A stretch of 64,000 nucleotides of DNA from Enorma phocaeensis (GCF_900186505.1 NZ_LT891970.1:356451-420450), one strand, 5' to 3'; positions 24,969 to 33,567 are shown, counted from the first letter of the stretch. Program-made: numbers and translations. The notes: generated from the letters alone by a model not told the origin.

Positions 24969-25508
24969 CTAGTCGTCGTAGCCGCTGTCCGCGTCGTAGC
25001 CGCTGTCCGCGTCGTAGCCGCTGTCCGCGTCGTAGCCGCTGTCGGAGTCGTAGTTGCTGTAGCCGCTGTTGCCCGTAGCGGGAGCAGAGACCGCGGGTGC
25101 CGAAGCCGCGGGGGCGGGCGCGGGTGCGACGTAGGCAGAAGCGCCGTCATCGTAGCCGCTGTTTCCGTCATCCCAAGAATCGTCGTAGAGGCTGTCACCC
25201 GATTCGTACACGCTGTTGCCGTCGTAGTCCGTGGCGCCGTCGTAGTCCGTGGCGCCGTCGTCGTAGTTGGTGTTGCCATCGTCGTAGTCCGTAGCGCCCG
25301 GGGCGGGAGCCTGCGTGGTCGCCGGAGCCTGGTTCGCGCCATTGGCGTCGTCGACACTTGCTACCACGCTCTGTCCCTTCGTCGCACCTGAAACCAGAGC
25401 GCTTGCCGCCGACGTGTCGCAGCCGGTCAGGAAGAGCACGCCGCACAGGCCGATCATGCACAGGGGGACGAGGGCGAGCTTGGGGTTGGCGAGGTCGAGC
25501 TTCTTCAT
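24969..25508 (-). CDS. Repeat-rich lipoprotein
   Basis: 179 residues after an AAGGAGG site. Type II signal peptide: basic MKKLD start, hydrophobic LALVPLCMIGLCGVLF and lipobox LTGC with the acylated cysteine near residue 30. The mature part is almost all low complexity: DYDDGNTNYDDGATDYDG, a Pro/Ala segment and a C-terminal array of SGYDAD hexapeptides. It is acidic and Tyr/Asp-rich, and probably unstructured on the outer face of the membrane. The adjacent sensor kinase carries similar repeats. Family unknown. Confidence 0.85.
   Translation of the reverse strand: MKKLDLANPKLALVPLCMIGLCGVLFLTGCDTSAASALVSGATKGQSVVASVDDANGANQAPATTQAPAPGATDYDDGNTNYDDGATDYDGATDYDGNSVYESGDSLYDDSWDDGNSGYDDGASAYVAPAPAPAASAPAVSAPATGNSGYSNYDSDSGYDADSGYDADSGYDADSGYDD
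24975..25046. repeat. 18-bp tandem repeat, four units
   Basis: Units of the form GTCGTAGCCGCTGTCCGC start at 24975, 24993, 25011 and 25029 (the last with changes). They encode SGYDAD in the lipoprotein C-terminus and could vary in number by slippage. There are no spacers, so this is not a CRISPR array. Confidence 0.9.
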
Positions 25509-25695
25509 GATGTCCTCCTTCTCTTGCGTTCCGCTTCGAGCGGTTTTCGCTAATCCTTGCGCCTTCCTCTGGGCGCATGGTCATAATGCCGAAGGAACCT
25601 GAGAAATAGCTGAGAGAATCTGCCGCGGCTCTGAGCGCGCAAATGGGGTATGAACGGGATATGCCCGGCGCAGAACAACCCAAGAAGGAACGCCC

Positions 25696-26364
25696 ATGAC
25701 CAGCCTCGAGAACGTCCGCGTGTTCACGCAAAGCGCCATCCGCATCCAGAGCAAGGATGGCGTGGTCATCTACCTTGACCCCTTCAGCCTCACGGATGCC
25801 GAGGCGGCGCACGACGCGGACTACGTGTTCATAACCCACGCGCACTTCGACCACTTCTCGCCGGAGGACATCGCGCGTGTGGCGGGTGACCACACCGAAC
25901 TCGTGGCACCGGCAAGCATGGGTGCCGAGGTAGCCCGTGTGGCGGATGAGATTGGGGCGACGGCGGTGCACCTGCTGCAAGCGGGCGGGCGGCTCGAGCT
26001 GCCCGGCGTTGCCGTCGAGGCCGTGCCTGCATACAACGTGGAGCCGGAGCGCCTGGGGATGCACCCGCAGACGCACGGCTGGCTGGGCTATGTGCTCACC
26101 GTCGACGGCGTGCGCTACTACGCGGCGGGCGACACCGACCAGAACCCGGATAACGAGCAGGTGACGTGCGACGTGGCGCTCGTGCCCATCGGCGGGACGT
26201 ACACGTGCGACCCGCATCAGGCCGCAGCGTTCGTGAACGCGCTGCACCCGAAGACCGTGGTGCCCATCCATTACGGCAGCATCGTGGGCGCGCGGGAAGA
26301 CTTCGACGAGTTCGCTGCCGAGGTCGCGCCGGGGATCGAAGTCGTGCGGAAGGTTGAGCGGTAG
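25696..26364 (+). CDS. MBL-fold metal-dependent hydrolase (UlaG-like)
   Basis: 222 residues after an AAGGA site. Metallo-beta-lactamase fold with metal motif THAHFDHFS at about residues 48-56, later metal ligand Asp in YAAGDTDQNPD and His in VVPIHYGSI. These match the UlaG/YtnP-type lactonase group. Cytosolic; substrate unknown. Stands alone between the lipoprotein gene (divergent) and the DUF3990 pair. Confidence 0.88.
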   Translation: MTSLENVRVFTQSAIRIQSKDGVVIYLDPFSLTDAEAAHDADYVFITHAHFDHFSPEDIARVAGDHTELVAPASMGAEVARVADEIGATAVHLLQAGGRLELPGVAVEAVPAYNVEPERLGMHPQTHGWLGYVLTVDGVRYYAAGDTDQNPDNEQVTCDVALVPIGGTYTCDPHQAAAFVNALHPKTVVPIHYGSIVGAREDFDEFAAEVAPGIEVVRKVER

Positions 26365-26396
26365 AGCGCTGCACCCCGCAGACGTCGCATACCGGG

Positions 26397-27089
26397 CTAC
26401 GCCACCGCAACAACCGGTTCGAGCAGATCCTCTACCCGGCAGTGAAGCACGCGAGCAATCTGCGCCACGGCGGAAGCTTGCGCCCGGTTGATATCCTTGT
26501 TGCGCTGCTCATACATCTGTATCGACCGCAGTGAAACACCAGATAGCTCGGCGAGTTCACGCTGTGTGTATCCACAGGCACTCCGCATGCGCGCGAGGTT
26601 CGTCTGCCCCTGATAGCTTGTCATCCGCTCCGCAAACAACTGAGCCACACGCTCTTCGGATGCTTCGTGCCACGGGTCGTACAAGTCGACAAGCACATCG
26701 AACGGCAACACATCGAAAACCGTGCGGAACGTAAGCGCAAACCGCCATTGGACGTACGCGGCGATCCAGCCCGCCCAATACTCAGGCGTCCTGTCTGGTC
26801 GAAAGCCCTGCTCGATCATCGCCTGTTCATCGTCGTAACCAAGCTCGCCGCACATGCCCCAGAAGAGCTCGATGCCCGACCGCCCAGAAACCACCCACGG
26901 TGCCCCCGTTTCGAACTGCCGGGCAAGCCGACTCGACGCAAAAAGGTTCGCAACCTCAAATCCTTCGGCACCGTAGTCCCAAGCCGCATAGTCGAAGAAG
27001 CATGCAAGGCAGGACATGGCGTCTTCTAGGTAGAGGACGTCGTACGCGCGGGCAACGACGCCACGGCCTTTAGAAGAGACGTGGGTCAT
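26397..27089 (-). CDS. HTH (XRE) protein, likely antitoxin of the DUF3990 pair
   Basis: 230 residues from ATG at 27087-27089, which lies inside the last codons of the upstream DUF3990 gene (20-base overlap). The first 150 residues form an uncharacterised domain (DAMSCLACFFDYAAWDYGAE, IELFWGMCGELGYDDEQA). The C-terminus is an XRE helix-turn-helix: MRSACGYTQRELAELSGVSL then RSIQMYEQRNKDINRAQAS. Overlap and order suggest a toxin-antitoxin operon in which this protein represses the promoter through the palindrome at 27771-27792 and neutralises the toxin. That pairing is inferred. Confidence 0.75.
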   Translation of the reverse strand: MTHVSSKGRGVVARAYDVLYLEDAMSCLACFFDYAAWDYGAEGFEVANLFASSRLARQFETGAPWVVSGRSGIELFWGMCGELGYDDEQAMIEQGFRPDRTPEYWAGWIAAYVQWRFALTFRTVFDVLPFDVLVDLYDPWHEASEERVAQLFAERMTSYQGQTNLARMRSACGYTQRELAELSGVSLRSIQMYEQRNKDINRAQASAVAQIARVLHCRVEDLLEPVVAVA

Positions 27090-27738
27090 GGGGATCGACC
27101 TCCTCGAGCAGGATAACGCGAACATACAGCCCGGTGCGATCGAGCTGCGCGCAAAGAGATTGGTACTGGCTCCGCGCACGGCGATCGCGTTCGGCCCTAC
27201 GCGCGTGATAGATCTCGCAAGACGCAAGTTCATAGCCGGTACATTGGATGCGCTCGAACGCCTTCGCACTGGTAAGCGCAACCTGCTCGCCCAGATTTCC
27301 CAAACGCATAGCCTCGGAAAGCTGCGCTACGGAAATCGTGTTGTTCAAAAACGCCCGCGCGAACGAAAAGTACGAATCGTCTGCACGGTATCCGCGAATG
27401 ATGTCGAAGCCCGATGTGTCGATGAGAAAGCGATCGAGCAGGTAGTCGCGAGCGGTGCGAGCGATGGCATTCGAGAGATCGACACGGCGATTTGCGAGCA
27501 ACAAAGCGAGCCAAGTGAGCACCGAATATTCCGAGCTAGAAAGGTCGAGGATGGCGAGCTTGTCCGTAGCAAGCTCATAGCGATTCGCAAACCCATCCGC
27601 TTCGCCAGGGCACGCCCATTCCTTTGCGAGGTCTTCATGCTCGGTACAGTAGAAGCCCGCGCCGTAGTCGTTGTATGGACGGCACAGCTCCAAGCGCGGT
27701 TGCTTAACGATTTCGGACGACCCATGCCAGAGGATCAC
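27070..27738 (-). CDS. DUF3990 protein, putative ADP-ribosyltransferase-like toxin
   Basis: 222 residues from a GTG start (complement of 27736-27738) with GGAGG upstream. The N-terminus MILWHGSSEIVKQPRLELCR followed by NDYGAGFYCTEHEDLAKEWA is the DUF3990 signature: the LWHGS and GxGFYxT segments resemble the NAD-binding core of ADP-ribosyltransferases. It precedes and overlaps an HTH gene, a common layout for DUF3990 toxin-antitoxin pairs. Target unknown. Confidence 0.78.
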   Translation of the reverse strand: MILWHGSSEIVKQPRLELCRPYNDYGAGFYCTEHEDLAKEWACPGEADGFANRYELATDKLAILDLSSSEYSVLTWLALLLANRRVDLSNAIARTARDYLLDRFLIDTSGFDIIRGYRADDSYFSFARAFLNNTISVAQLSEAMRLGNLGEQVALTSAKAFERIQCTGYELASCEIYHARRAERDRRARSQYQSLCAQLDRTGLYVRVILLEEVDPHDPRLF

Positions 27739-27770
27739 GACGCCACCGCCTCCGTTTCTGTATCTGAAGT

Positions 27771-27792
27771 ATCACTGTAGTGATAGTATCAC
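27771..27792. promoter_or_regulatory. Overlapping palindromes, operator of the DUF3990/HTH operon
   Basis: ATCACTGTAGTGAT (27771-27784) overlaps GTGATAGTATCAC (27780-27792), giving alternating ATCAC/GTGAT half-sites. It lies about 35 bases upstream of the GTG start of the toxin gene, as expected for autoregulation by the XRE protein. Confidence 0.65.
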
Positions 27793-27935
27793 AAAAGCAG
27801 GATGTGCTATACGGCTGTTTGTCTCCCAACTTGCAGACCGCTCACCCATGTGCTCAAAGACCGCAGTCGTCCCAGTGCGATACGATGTCCTAAAGACGCA
27901 GGCTCGCCATCGTTCACCATTCGAAAGGACGCATT

Positions 27936-28262
27936 ATGGGAATCTTTGGCTCGCATGAGGAAAAGCTCGAAAACAAGGCGCAGCAGTACCGGAACGACGG
28001 CATGTTCCAATACCGGGACACCGTGCGCGCAAGCCTCGCGCCCAAGGACGGTAAGGTGCACGTCGTGATGCTGAACAGCTTCTCGAAGTTCCTCAACCAG
28101 ACGTTCGAGTGCGAGAACAAGTACACCGGGCAGATCGACGCGATTGTCAGCGCCATGCAGGACGACGGCTACGAGATCCTGGACGTAAAGTTCAATTCGA
28201 TCCAAGGCCAGGGACTCACCGGCAGCATGGAAGGGTTCCATACGCTGGTGACGTATAGGTAG
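27936..28262 (+). CDS. Hypothetical protein, 108 aa
   Basis: Starts MGIFGSHEEKLENKAQQYRN after GAAAGGA. The N-terminus may be helical; the second half (FENKYTGQIDAI-like region, then QDDGYEILDVKFNSIQGQGL) resembles small DUF4177-type proteins with alternating strands. Soluble. No partner gene is evident; it precedes the Abi_2 gene by about 220 bases. Confidence 0.65.
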   Translation: MGIFGSHEEKLENKAQQYRNDGMFQYRDTVRASLAPKDGKVHVVMLNSFSKFLNQTFECENKYTGQIDAIVSAMQDDGYEILDVKFNSIQGQGLTGSMEGFHTLVTYR

Positions 28263-28485
28263 GGGCAGTGCGGTGCCATCTTGGTGAGTTCGAGCGTCTC
28301 GCGATACTGCGCTTTGCCGCATCGAGAGCCTCCTTGATCAAGCGGGGCAAAACCTCGCACGAAAAGAATGCACGGCATAGTGATCTGATTCCAAATAATC
28401 AACCTCGCGAACAATCCCACACGACGCGTCCATTTCCAGCGGTAGAATATGCTTCCGTTACCTTATTGAATCTCGGAGCATCACA

Positions 28486-29448
28486 ATGCCCAAAACGCTC
28501 AATTCGCTCATGAAGCATTTACGAAATTGCGGCATAGCAATCAAAGGCTCAGCCCAGAAGCGCAAGCTTAAGAATATTGGCTACTATCATGGATACAAGG
28601 GCTACCGCTTTGCGGGAAAAGCAAGCAACCGACTTCCACTCACGGACTTCTCACAGGTTGCCGCTCTCTACGATTTTGACATGCAAGTCAAAACGCTGCT
28701 TTACCCCCATGTCGTGCAAATTGAAACATGCCTCAAAAACTATACGCTTGAAGCCGTTCTCAAAGACACGGGCTCGGCAACGTTTGAAAACATTTGGAAG
28801 CAAAGCCTCACTGATTACCGAAACTACAGAGGGGATAGATATCGCAAAGCGTGGGATAGACGCCAACGACTGCGCGGCGAAATTGACAACCTCATCTTTC
28901 GCAACCATAAAAATCGTGACGTCATTGGCCATTTCCGTGATGCTGACAAGGATATCCCCATCTGGGCAATTTTCGAAGTTATGACACTTGGCAATTTTGG
29001 CGCATTCTACGAATGTCTCAACAAGCGTGTTCAAACGTCCATCGTTCGCGATCTTGATATGCCCACCAACTTGGAATCGGAGCGCCGCCTAAAAGACATT
29101 ATTTTTGCCCTAAAAGATCTCCGGAATGCTGTTGCGCATAATGGTGTTGTGCTCGATGTTCGTTTCCGATCCGGCGCTGTCCACTCTGGAGTTGCTCAAC
29201 TCATAAAGCAGGAAACAGGAGTTGTCGGCGTCGATTTCTCCGACATAACTGATTACATCGTTCTCATCGCCTACCTCATGCGCAAGATGCGTTTGACTAA
29301 AACCGAATGCAAGCAGTTCATTTCAGGCTATGAAAACATCTTGAAGGTCTTCTACGCTGAACTGCCCTTCAACATCTACTCCAAAATCATCAAAACAACC
29401 GCGCGCAATAAGCTTACCGCTTTACGGAAATATGCGAGCAATGGGTAA
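28486..29448 (+). CDS. Abi_2 (AbiD/AbiF) abortive-infection protein, HEPN type
   Basis: 320 residues after a GGAG site. The N-terminus MPKTLNSLMKHLRNCGIAIK...IGYYHGYKGYRFAG and QVAALYDFDMQVKTLLYPHV are characteristic of the Abi_2 family. The HEPN ribonuclease motif RNAVAHNG (Arg213, His218) is intact, so RNA cleavage is plausible. Abi_2 proteins abort phage infection, and some AbiF proteins are held in check by a small RNA encoded next to the gene. The structured region right downstream (29484-29559) is a candidate for such an RNA. Low GC compared with neighbours suggests transfer. Confidence 0.88.
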   Translation: MPKTLNSLMKHLRNCGIAIKGSAQKRKLKNIGYYHGYKGYRFAGKASNRLPLTDFSQVAALYDFDMQVKTLLYPHVVQIETCLKNYTLEAVLKDTGSATFENIWKQSLTDYRNYRGDRYRKAWDRRQRLRGEIDNLIFRNHKNRDVIGHFRDADKDIPIWAIFEVMTLGNFGAFYECLNKRVQTSIVRDLDMPTNLESERRLKDIIFALKDLRNAVAHNGVVLDVRFRSGAVHSGVAQLIKQETGVVGVDFSDITDYIVLIAYLMRKMRLTKTECKQFISGYENILKVFYAELPFNIYSKIIKTTARNKLTALRKYASNG

Positions 29449-29483
29449 ACTGCCTATCGCTGAAATGGCGAAAGAACTCCGGG

Positions 29484-29559
29484 TATGCTAGACTACAACC
29501 AATCGCGGTGGAAGGCTTCGGTCTACACCTGGAAAGGCCCGATGAGTCGGGCCTTTCTT
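29484..29559 (+). ncRNA. Candidate structured small RNA downstream of the Abi_2 gene
   Basis: A TATGCT -10-like hexamer (29484-29489) starts the region; transcription would begin near 29496. The RNA would contain a hairpin with outer stem GGTG/CACC and inner stem AGGC/GTCT closed by a TTCG tetraloop (29507-29528). A terminator hairpin GAAAGGCCC / GGGCCTTTC follows (29532-29558). No ORF fits. A toxin-neutralising RNA like those reported for AbiF is the leading idea; a plain terminator for the Abi_2 gene is the alternative. Confidence 0.5.
29532..29559 (+). terminator. Rho-independent terminator
   Basis: GAAAGGCCC and GGGCCTTTC arms (9 bp) enclose GATGAGTC, ending in CTTTCTTA. It ends the Abi_2 transcript and/or the small RNA. 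Confidence 0.8.
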
Positions 29560-29615
29560 ATGCGTGAAATCTTGCATAAATTAGCTTACCTTGGTGCGAG
29601 GCGCCCGCACATACC

Positions 29616-30101
29616 TTAGCCCAATAACTCCGCAATCGCATCGAGCTGCGCGGCGATGCCAGCAAAGTCCTGGTTCAAATCGAGCGTTCGCACATGGTAG
29701 CTATGACCCAGCTCCAACCAGCTCTCGCTCTCGAGTTCCGCGCCCTCCGTCTTCGAATAGAGCAGCATGCCCGAGGCTTCGCCGTCAAACGCGTTCGCCG
29801 CATGCATGACATACGAGAAGATTTGGTTCAAGTTCGCCGGTGAGAGAATCTCCTTGTCGTAGTGGGTGCCCAGAATCGTTCCGTAGCATTTCGCGTCGAT
29901 GATGAGACACTTGTCTCCGTTGGCCAGCGTCACGTCCGTGAGCATACGCGGCAAGAAGGCTGGCGCCGAATCGCCTATCCCATGACCGATCTCACGCGCG
30001 GCGGGATGCAGCCAGTTCCAGTGCTTGCAGTAGTACTCAAGGATGAATTTCTCGTACAGCCGATGCAGCGAGTCGCCGTTCAAGACGTCGGCAAGCCGCA
30101 C
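29616..30101 (-). pseudogene. C-terminal remnant of an McrC/LlaJI-type restriction subunit
   Basis: Only about 160 residues remain of a family that is usually 350-430 long. The fragment has LYEKFILEYYCKHWNWLHPA, the nuclease core LANGDKCLIIDAKCYGTIL (D...DAK of a PD-D/ExK fold), and NLNQIFSYVMHAANAFDGEA plus GMLLYSKTEG, all typical of McrC. Upstream the same frame continues as QYARQRRRFAEAYRLRKK to a stop near 30163, so the gene was cut by a deletion. No mcrB remains. Non-functional restriction relic. Confidence 0.75.
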
Positions 30102-30224
30102 CTTTTTTCTCAGGCGATACGCCTCAGCAAAGCGCCTCCGCTGGCGAGCATATTGAATTCCTCCCTAGCATCCTCGTGGTACAGTTATTCCAATTCATAA
30201 CCGCGCCGCGCAGAAAGCAAAGCC

Positions 30225-31202
30225 ATGGCAAATCAGCCCAAACTCGGAAAGATCGAAAAGGTAAACGTCCGGGACGTCTGGCCACATGAAGCACTTAACT
30301 TTACCAAGTGGCTTGCACAAGAAGAAAACCTCACCATGCTTGGCGATGCCTGTTCCATTGAACTCGAGCTCAAGGATACAGAAAGTGCAGTCGGCTCGTT
30401 TGCGGTAGACATCTTTGCTCAAGAGGCTGACACAGAGCGTAAGGTGATTATCGAAAACCAGCTCGAAGATACCAACCATGATCACTTGGGAAAAATCATT
30501 ACATATGCCGCAGGCAAAGGAGCAGGTGTGGTGATCTGGGTCGTTGCGCGTGCGCGCGACGAACATCGCAACGCAATCGAATGGCTCAACGAACACACAG
30601 ACAGCGACTGCGCGTTCTTCTTGGTTGAAATCGAGGTGTGGCGCATTGGCGACTCTCCCATGGCTCCTCGATTCAACGTAGTAGAATCACCCAACGAGTG
30701 GGCACGTGCGGAAAAAGCCAAGTCGGATCTCTCGGAAACTGAGCGCATCAAACTCGAATACTGGCAGACGTACGTCGACTGCGCTGCTCAAAACGAGACC
30801 TTTTCACAATCGTTTAAACCGCACAAGCCGCAAGCGCATCATTGGACAGAATTAGGAGCAGGCTCGATAAGATACCATCTGGTACTTTTGATTAATACGC
30901 AGAAGAAACAGATTGGTGTAGAGGCGTGTGTGCACGATACCGATTTTGGCGACTTTGTCCTCTCTCGCCGTCAAGAGCTTGAACAAGCACTCGGTATTGC
31001 CGGAACACCATATAACAGGAAAAGCAAAGGCGTTCGTTTCTATAAGAGCGGCCATGACATCAAAGCCAATCGTGAGAAGTGGCCGGAATTCATAGATTGG
31101 CAGCTTAACATGATTACGGCTCTTCAAAATGAAATGGTTCGCCTGGAGAATGAGTTCGAGACGATCGAAAGTAAAGCAAGCGCCCTGACGACTGATAACT
31201 AA
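30225..31202 (+). CDS. DUF4268 nuclease-like protein
   Basis: 325 residues, start MANQPKLGKIEKVNVRDVWP. The N-terminal half has a PD-(D/E)xK-like core: VGSFAVDIFAQEADTERKVI then IENQLEDTNHDHLGKIITYA and a VVIWVVARARDEHRNAIEWL strand-helix. The C-terminal half is the DUF4268 domain (WTELGAGSIRYHLVLLINTQ, AVGVEAC-type strand IGVEACVHD). DUF4268 proteins occur in defence islands and may cut DNA or RNA. It stands between the McrC relic and the RT gene; a functional link to either is unproven. Confidence 0.82.
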   Translation: MANQPKLGKIEKVNVRDVWPHEALNFTKWLAQEENLTMLGDACSIELELKDTESAVGSFAVDIFAQEADTERKVIIENQLEDTNHDHLGKIITYAAGKGAGVVIWVVARARDEHRNAIEWLNEHTDSDCAFFLVEIEVWRIGDSPMAPRFNVVESPNEWARAEKAKSDLSETERIKLEYWQTYVDCAAQNETFSQSFKPHKPQAHHWTELGAGSIRYHLVLLINTQKKQIGVEACVHDTDFGDFVLSRRQELEQALGIAGTPYNRKSKGVRFYKSGHDIKANREKWPEFIDWQLNMITALQNEMVRLENEFETIESKASALTTDN

Positions 31203-31611
31203 ACGCAAAATCATATTTTGAGAACAGCTGGCTGAGCTATAAGCCGCCTATTATATGTAGCGCATGATTCCTAAGCTGAAGTCATGCAACAGTGCTGTTG
31301 CATTCACGACCTGTCCGCATGCCGAACCTGCATCCGAGTTAACCATGAAAAAGCCCTATCCAGACGCGATGTAAAAAATGCGTATTAGCGAACGCGGCAG
31401 ATACTTGAACCTCGACACAAAGAAGTTCACGACGCACTCGAAGCAGAACAGGGAGAGTTCTAGCCGACTGGCGCACGAGCAATGATGCCCAGCATGTAAA
31501 CTACAGACATCACCGGTTTTTGCTTTTCCGTATAGAGACCCGTCTGACAATTTGAAAGCTTGTTCTTACGACTTCTAGGCTCATGCTACGATTGCCGCAG
31601 CGCGGATTTGC
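31203..31611. other. Non-coding leader region upstream of the RT gene
   Basis: 409 AT-rich bases without a convincing gene. It contains a 9-bp inverted repeat at 31284-31303 (ATGCAACAG and CTGTTGCAT separated by two bases). This could be an operator, or part of an RNA associated with the reverse transcriptase, but no retron-like msr/msd layout was recognised. Confidence 0.4.
31284..31303. repeat. Inverted repeat upstream of the RT gene
   Basis: Nine-base arms ATGCAACAG / CTGTTGCAT around TG. It sits about 310 bases before the RT start. Confidence 0.6.
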
Positions 31612-33556
31612 ATGTCGATACCGCTCGCATATCCAAGCTACTTCACGACTGATATCAGTAAAGATTGGCTTGCTGATGATGCACCCCTCGTACAGCTCTT
31701 GGAAAGCAGCATGCAAAACCATGAAGGACCAGAAACGTCGCTTGAGGTGCTATCTACAATGGTATCCATTCTCAGTTCTCAACACTTTTGATTGGCAACT
31801 TCTATCTTCGGGGAACTTTTTCTCGGCTTACATTAAAGACGGTGCCTTCATTGCTTGTGCTTCGATGAATTATGTAACTAGTGGTTTCATTCAGAAGCAA
31901 GGCGCGTCATTTCGCGATTCAACACTCATTTCTCCAATTATGTTTTTATACCTTGTTGCTTTTGGGATTGAGTACCAGAGATGTTTCGCTGACCCGCGCG
32001 AAGACATGATATGTGAATACGCCGGCGATCTAGCAAACAACTGCGCGCAGTATAAGGATAGCTATCGACGGTATTGTGACCAGAAACGGATTGCAAAAAG
32101 CCAGTACTCCTACTACCTCAAAACAGACCTCTCCAATTTCTACAACTCAATTGATGTCGACAAGCTCATGTCAAAGATGCAAAGTTACTCCGATAAGAAT
32201 TTCTCAGCTACCGACTGCCTTTTCCTTCGCGCGCTACTGCTCTATTGCGGAGCGGGTAAGTTTCCAACCATTCAAAACCATCCGACGCTGAGCTTCCTGG
32301 CTACCAAGGTATATCTTTCCGACATCGATGCGGAGCTTTTCCGCTGCATTGATAGCAATTGCGGTGCCGAGTCATTCAAAATGATTCGCTATGTGGATGA
32401 CATGTTCATATTTATCAACGTGTCGAACGAATCATCCCCATTCAAAATAAAGGAACTGATTCTCAATAAATACGCAGATATCTTGAGGAAAAACGGACTT
32501 GCTCTAAATCTGAACAAGGTAGAATTCGGCCAAACAAGTGAGCTCTCATTAGCCGAAGCAACAGAATCATGCGTTGATTTCTCAGGTCATTACACGGGGG
32601 AAGTAATTGAAGACCCCCCAGGTCGCATATCTCAATTGTTTGAAGAGATTGCTCGCATGTCATTCGAAAGGAATTATTGCCAGCAAGACTTCAAAGCAGC
32701 TGTCGAGTTGACATTTTCTCAAGAAGATAGGCATATAGATTCAATGACTGCTTTCCGGAGCGTTATTTATAGCAATGCCAATTTAAGTTGCCTAAGCGTC
32801 AAGAACTCAATCAAAAAAGCTCTATTGAGCGGCAAGGTCATTCTGACTTATGGAACAAACGAACTTGTTAAGTGCATTCTTGATACTCATGATGATTATC
32901 TAATCAAACGTTTGTTGAATACGCTTTTCCTGTCCTATAGAGATGGGACTTGGTCCAGTATCGACACGCTCATCGCGCTAAACTATCTCATCAACAGAGG
33001 AATGCATCACCGTGACCTTCTGTCGCTGCTGCGCAAGTCAGAACTCGGACTGTCCATCTTTATCGATAAATATTGTATTAACGACCAATTCATCCGCGAC
33101 CCGATTACAGAAGTTGAATCGAAAATACTATTCGTTATCGCCGATGATGATCGGAGCAAAATCCAATTCGTCAACCAGCTGTTCCATGGAAGAACGCAAA
33201 ACTTTTTTGAACAAATATCGTACTATCGAGCCTATTTCGATAGATTCTCGACTCTCTTCAAACGCAAAATACTGAAAAAGAAGCAGAGGGGCTTCTTATA
33301 TAGTGAAAAAGAGCTAGCTAAGCTATATTGTGAGATACCGAAATCTGAACAGATTATACATGCCGCCGAAAGGCTTCGCCGAGATAATCCGTTAATCCAT
33401 GCGGGCTCAAATTTGATTCGCAATACATATCAAATAGAAATACTTAAAACAAAGCAATCTCTCGAAGGGCTCATTGCAAGCATATTGGAGGACGTTGAAT
33501 TGCCGCTGCCACGTAGTCACAACAACACTGACCCGCTAGATCGGGATCCGTCCTGA
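31612..33556 (+). CDS. AbiA-like defence reverse transcriptase with a +1 frameshift
   Basis: The best N-terminus is in one frame from ATG 31612 (MSIPLAYPSYFTTDISKDWL ... VSILSSQHF). It meets TGA at 31789-31791 in the context TTTTGA (31786-31791), after which the +1 frame continues DWQLLSSGNFFSAYIKDGAF to 33556. A +1 step at TTT gives a 647-residue protein. RT motifs: KTDLSNFYNSID (motif A, near residue 170), FKMIRYVDDMFIF (motif C YVDD, near 260), LNLNKVEFGQ. The C-terminus has a HEPN-like RX5H in RDNPLIHAG near residue 590, as in AbiA. A second-frame start at 31583 gives Arg/Cys-rich, unlikely sequence. The frameshift could be programmed, as in prfB, or an inactivating T insertion. AT-rich, probably acquired. 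Confidence 0.75.
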
Positions 33557-33567
33557 TTCCCAAATAA

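Noticed and set aside
24975..25046. Short regular repeats resembling a CRISPR array
   Set aside because: Units are contiguous 18-mers with no spacers and encode SGYDAD repeats in frame within the lipoprotein.
31203..31611. Retron msr/msd next to the reverse transcriptase
   Set aside because: One 9-bp inverted repeat is present, but there is no pair of long flanking repeats with a branching G and the RT resembles AbiA, not retron RTs, with a HEPN-like tail.
31583..31790. N-terminus of the RT in a single frame from ATG 31583
   Set aside because: The first 60 residues in that frame are rich in Arg, Cys and Ser and unlike a protein N-terminus; the other frame from 31612 reads well until TTTTGA.
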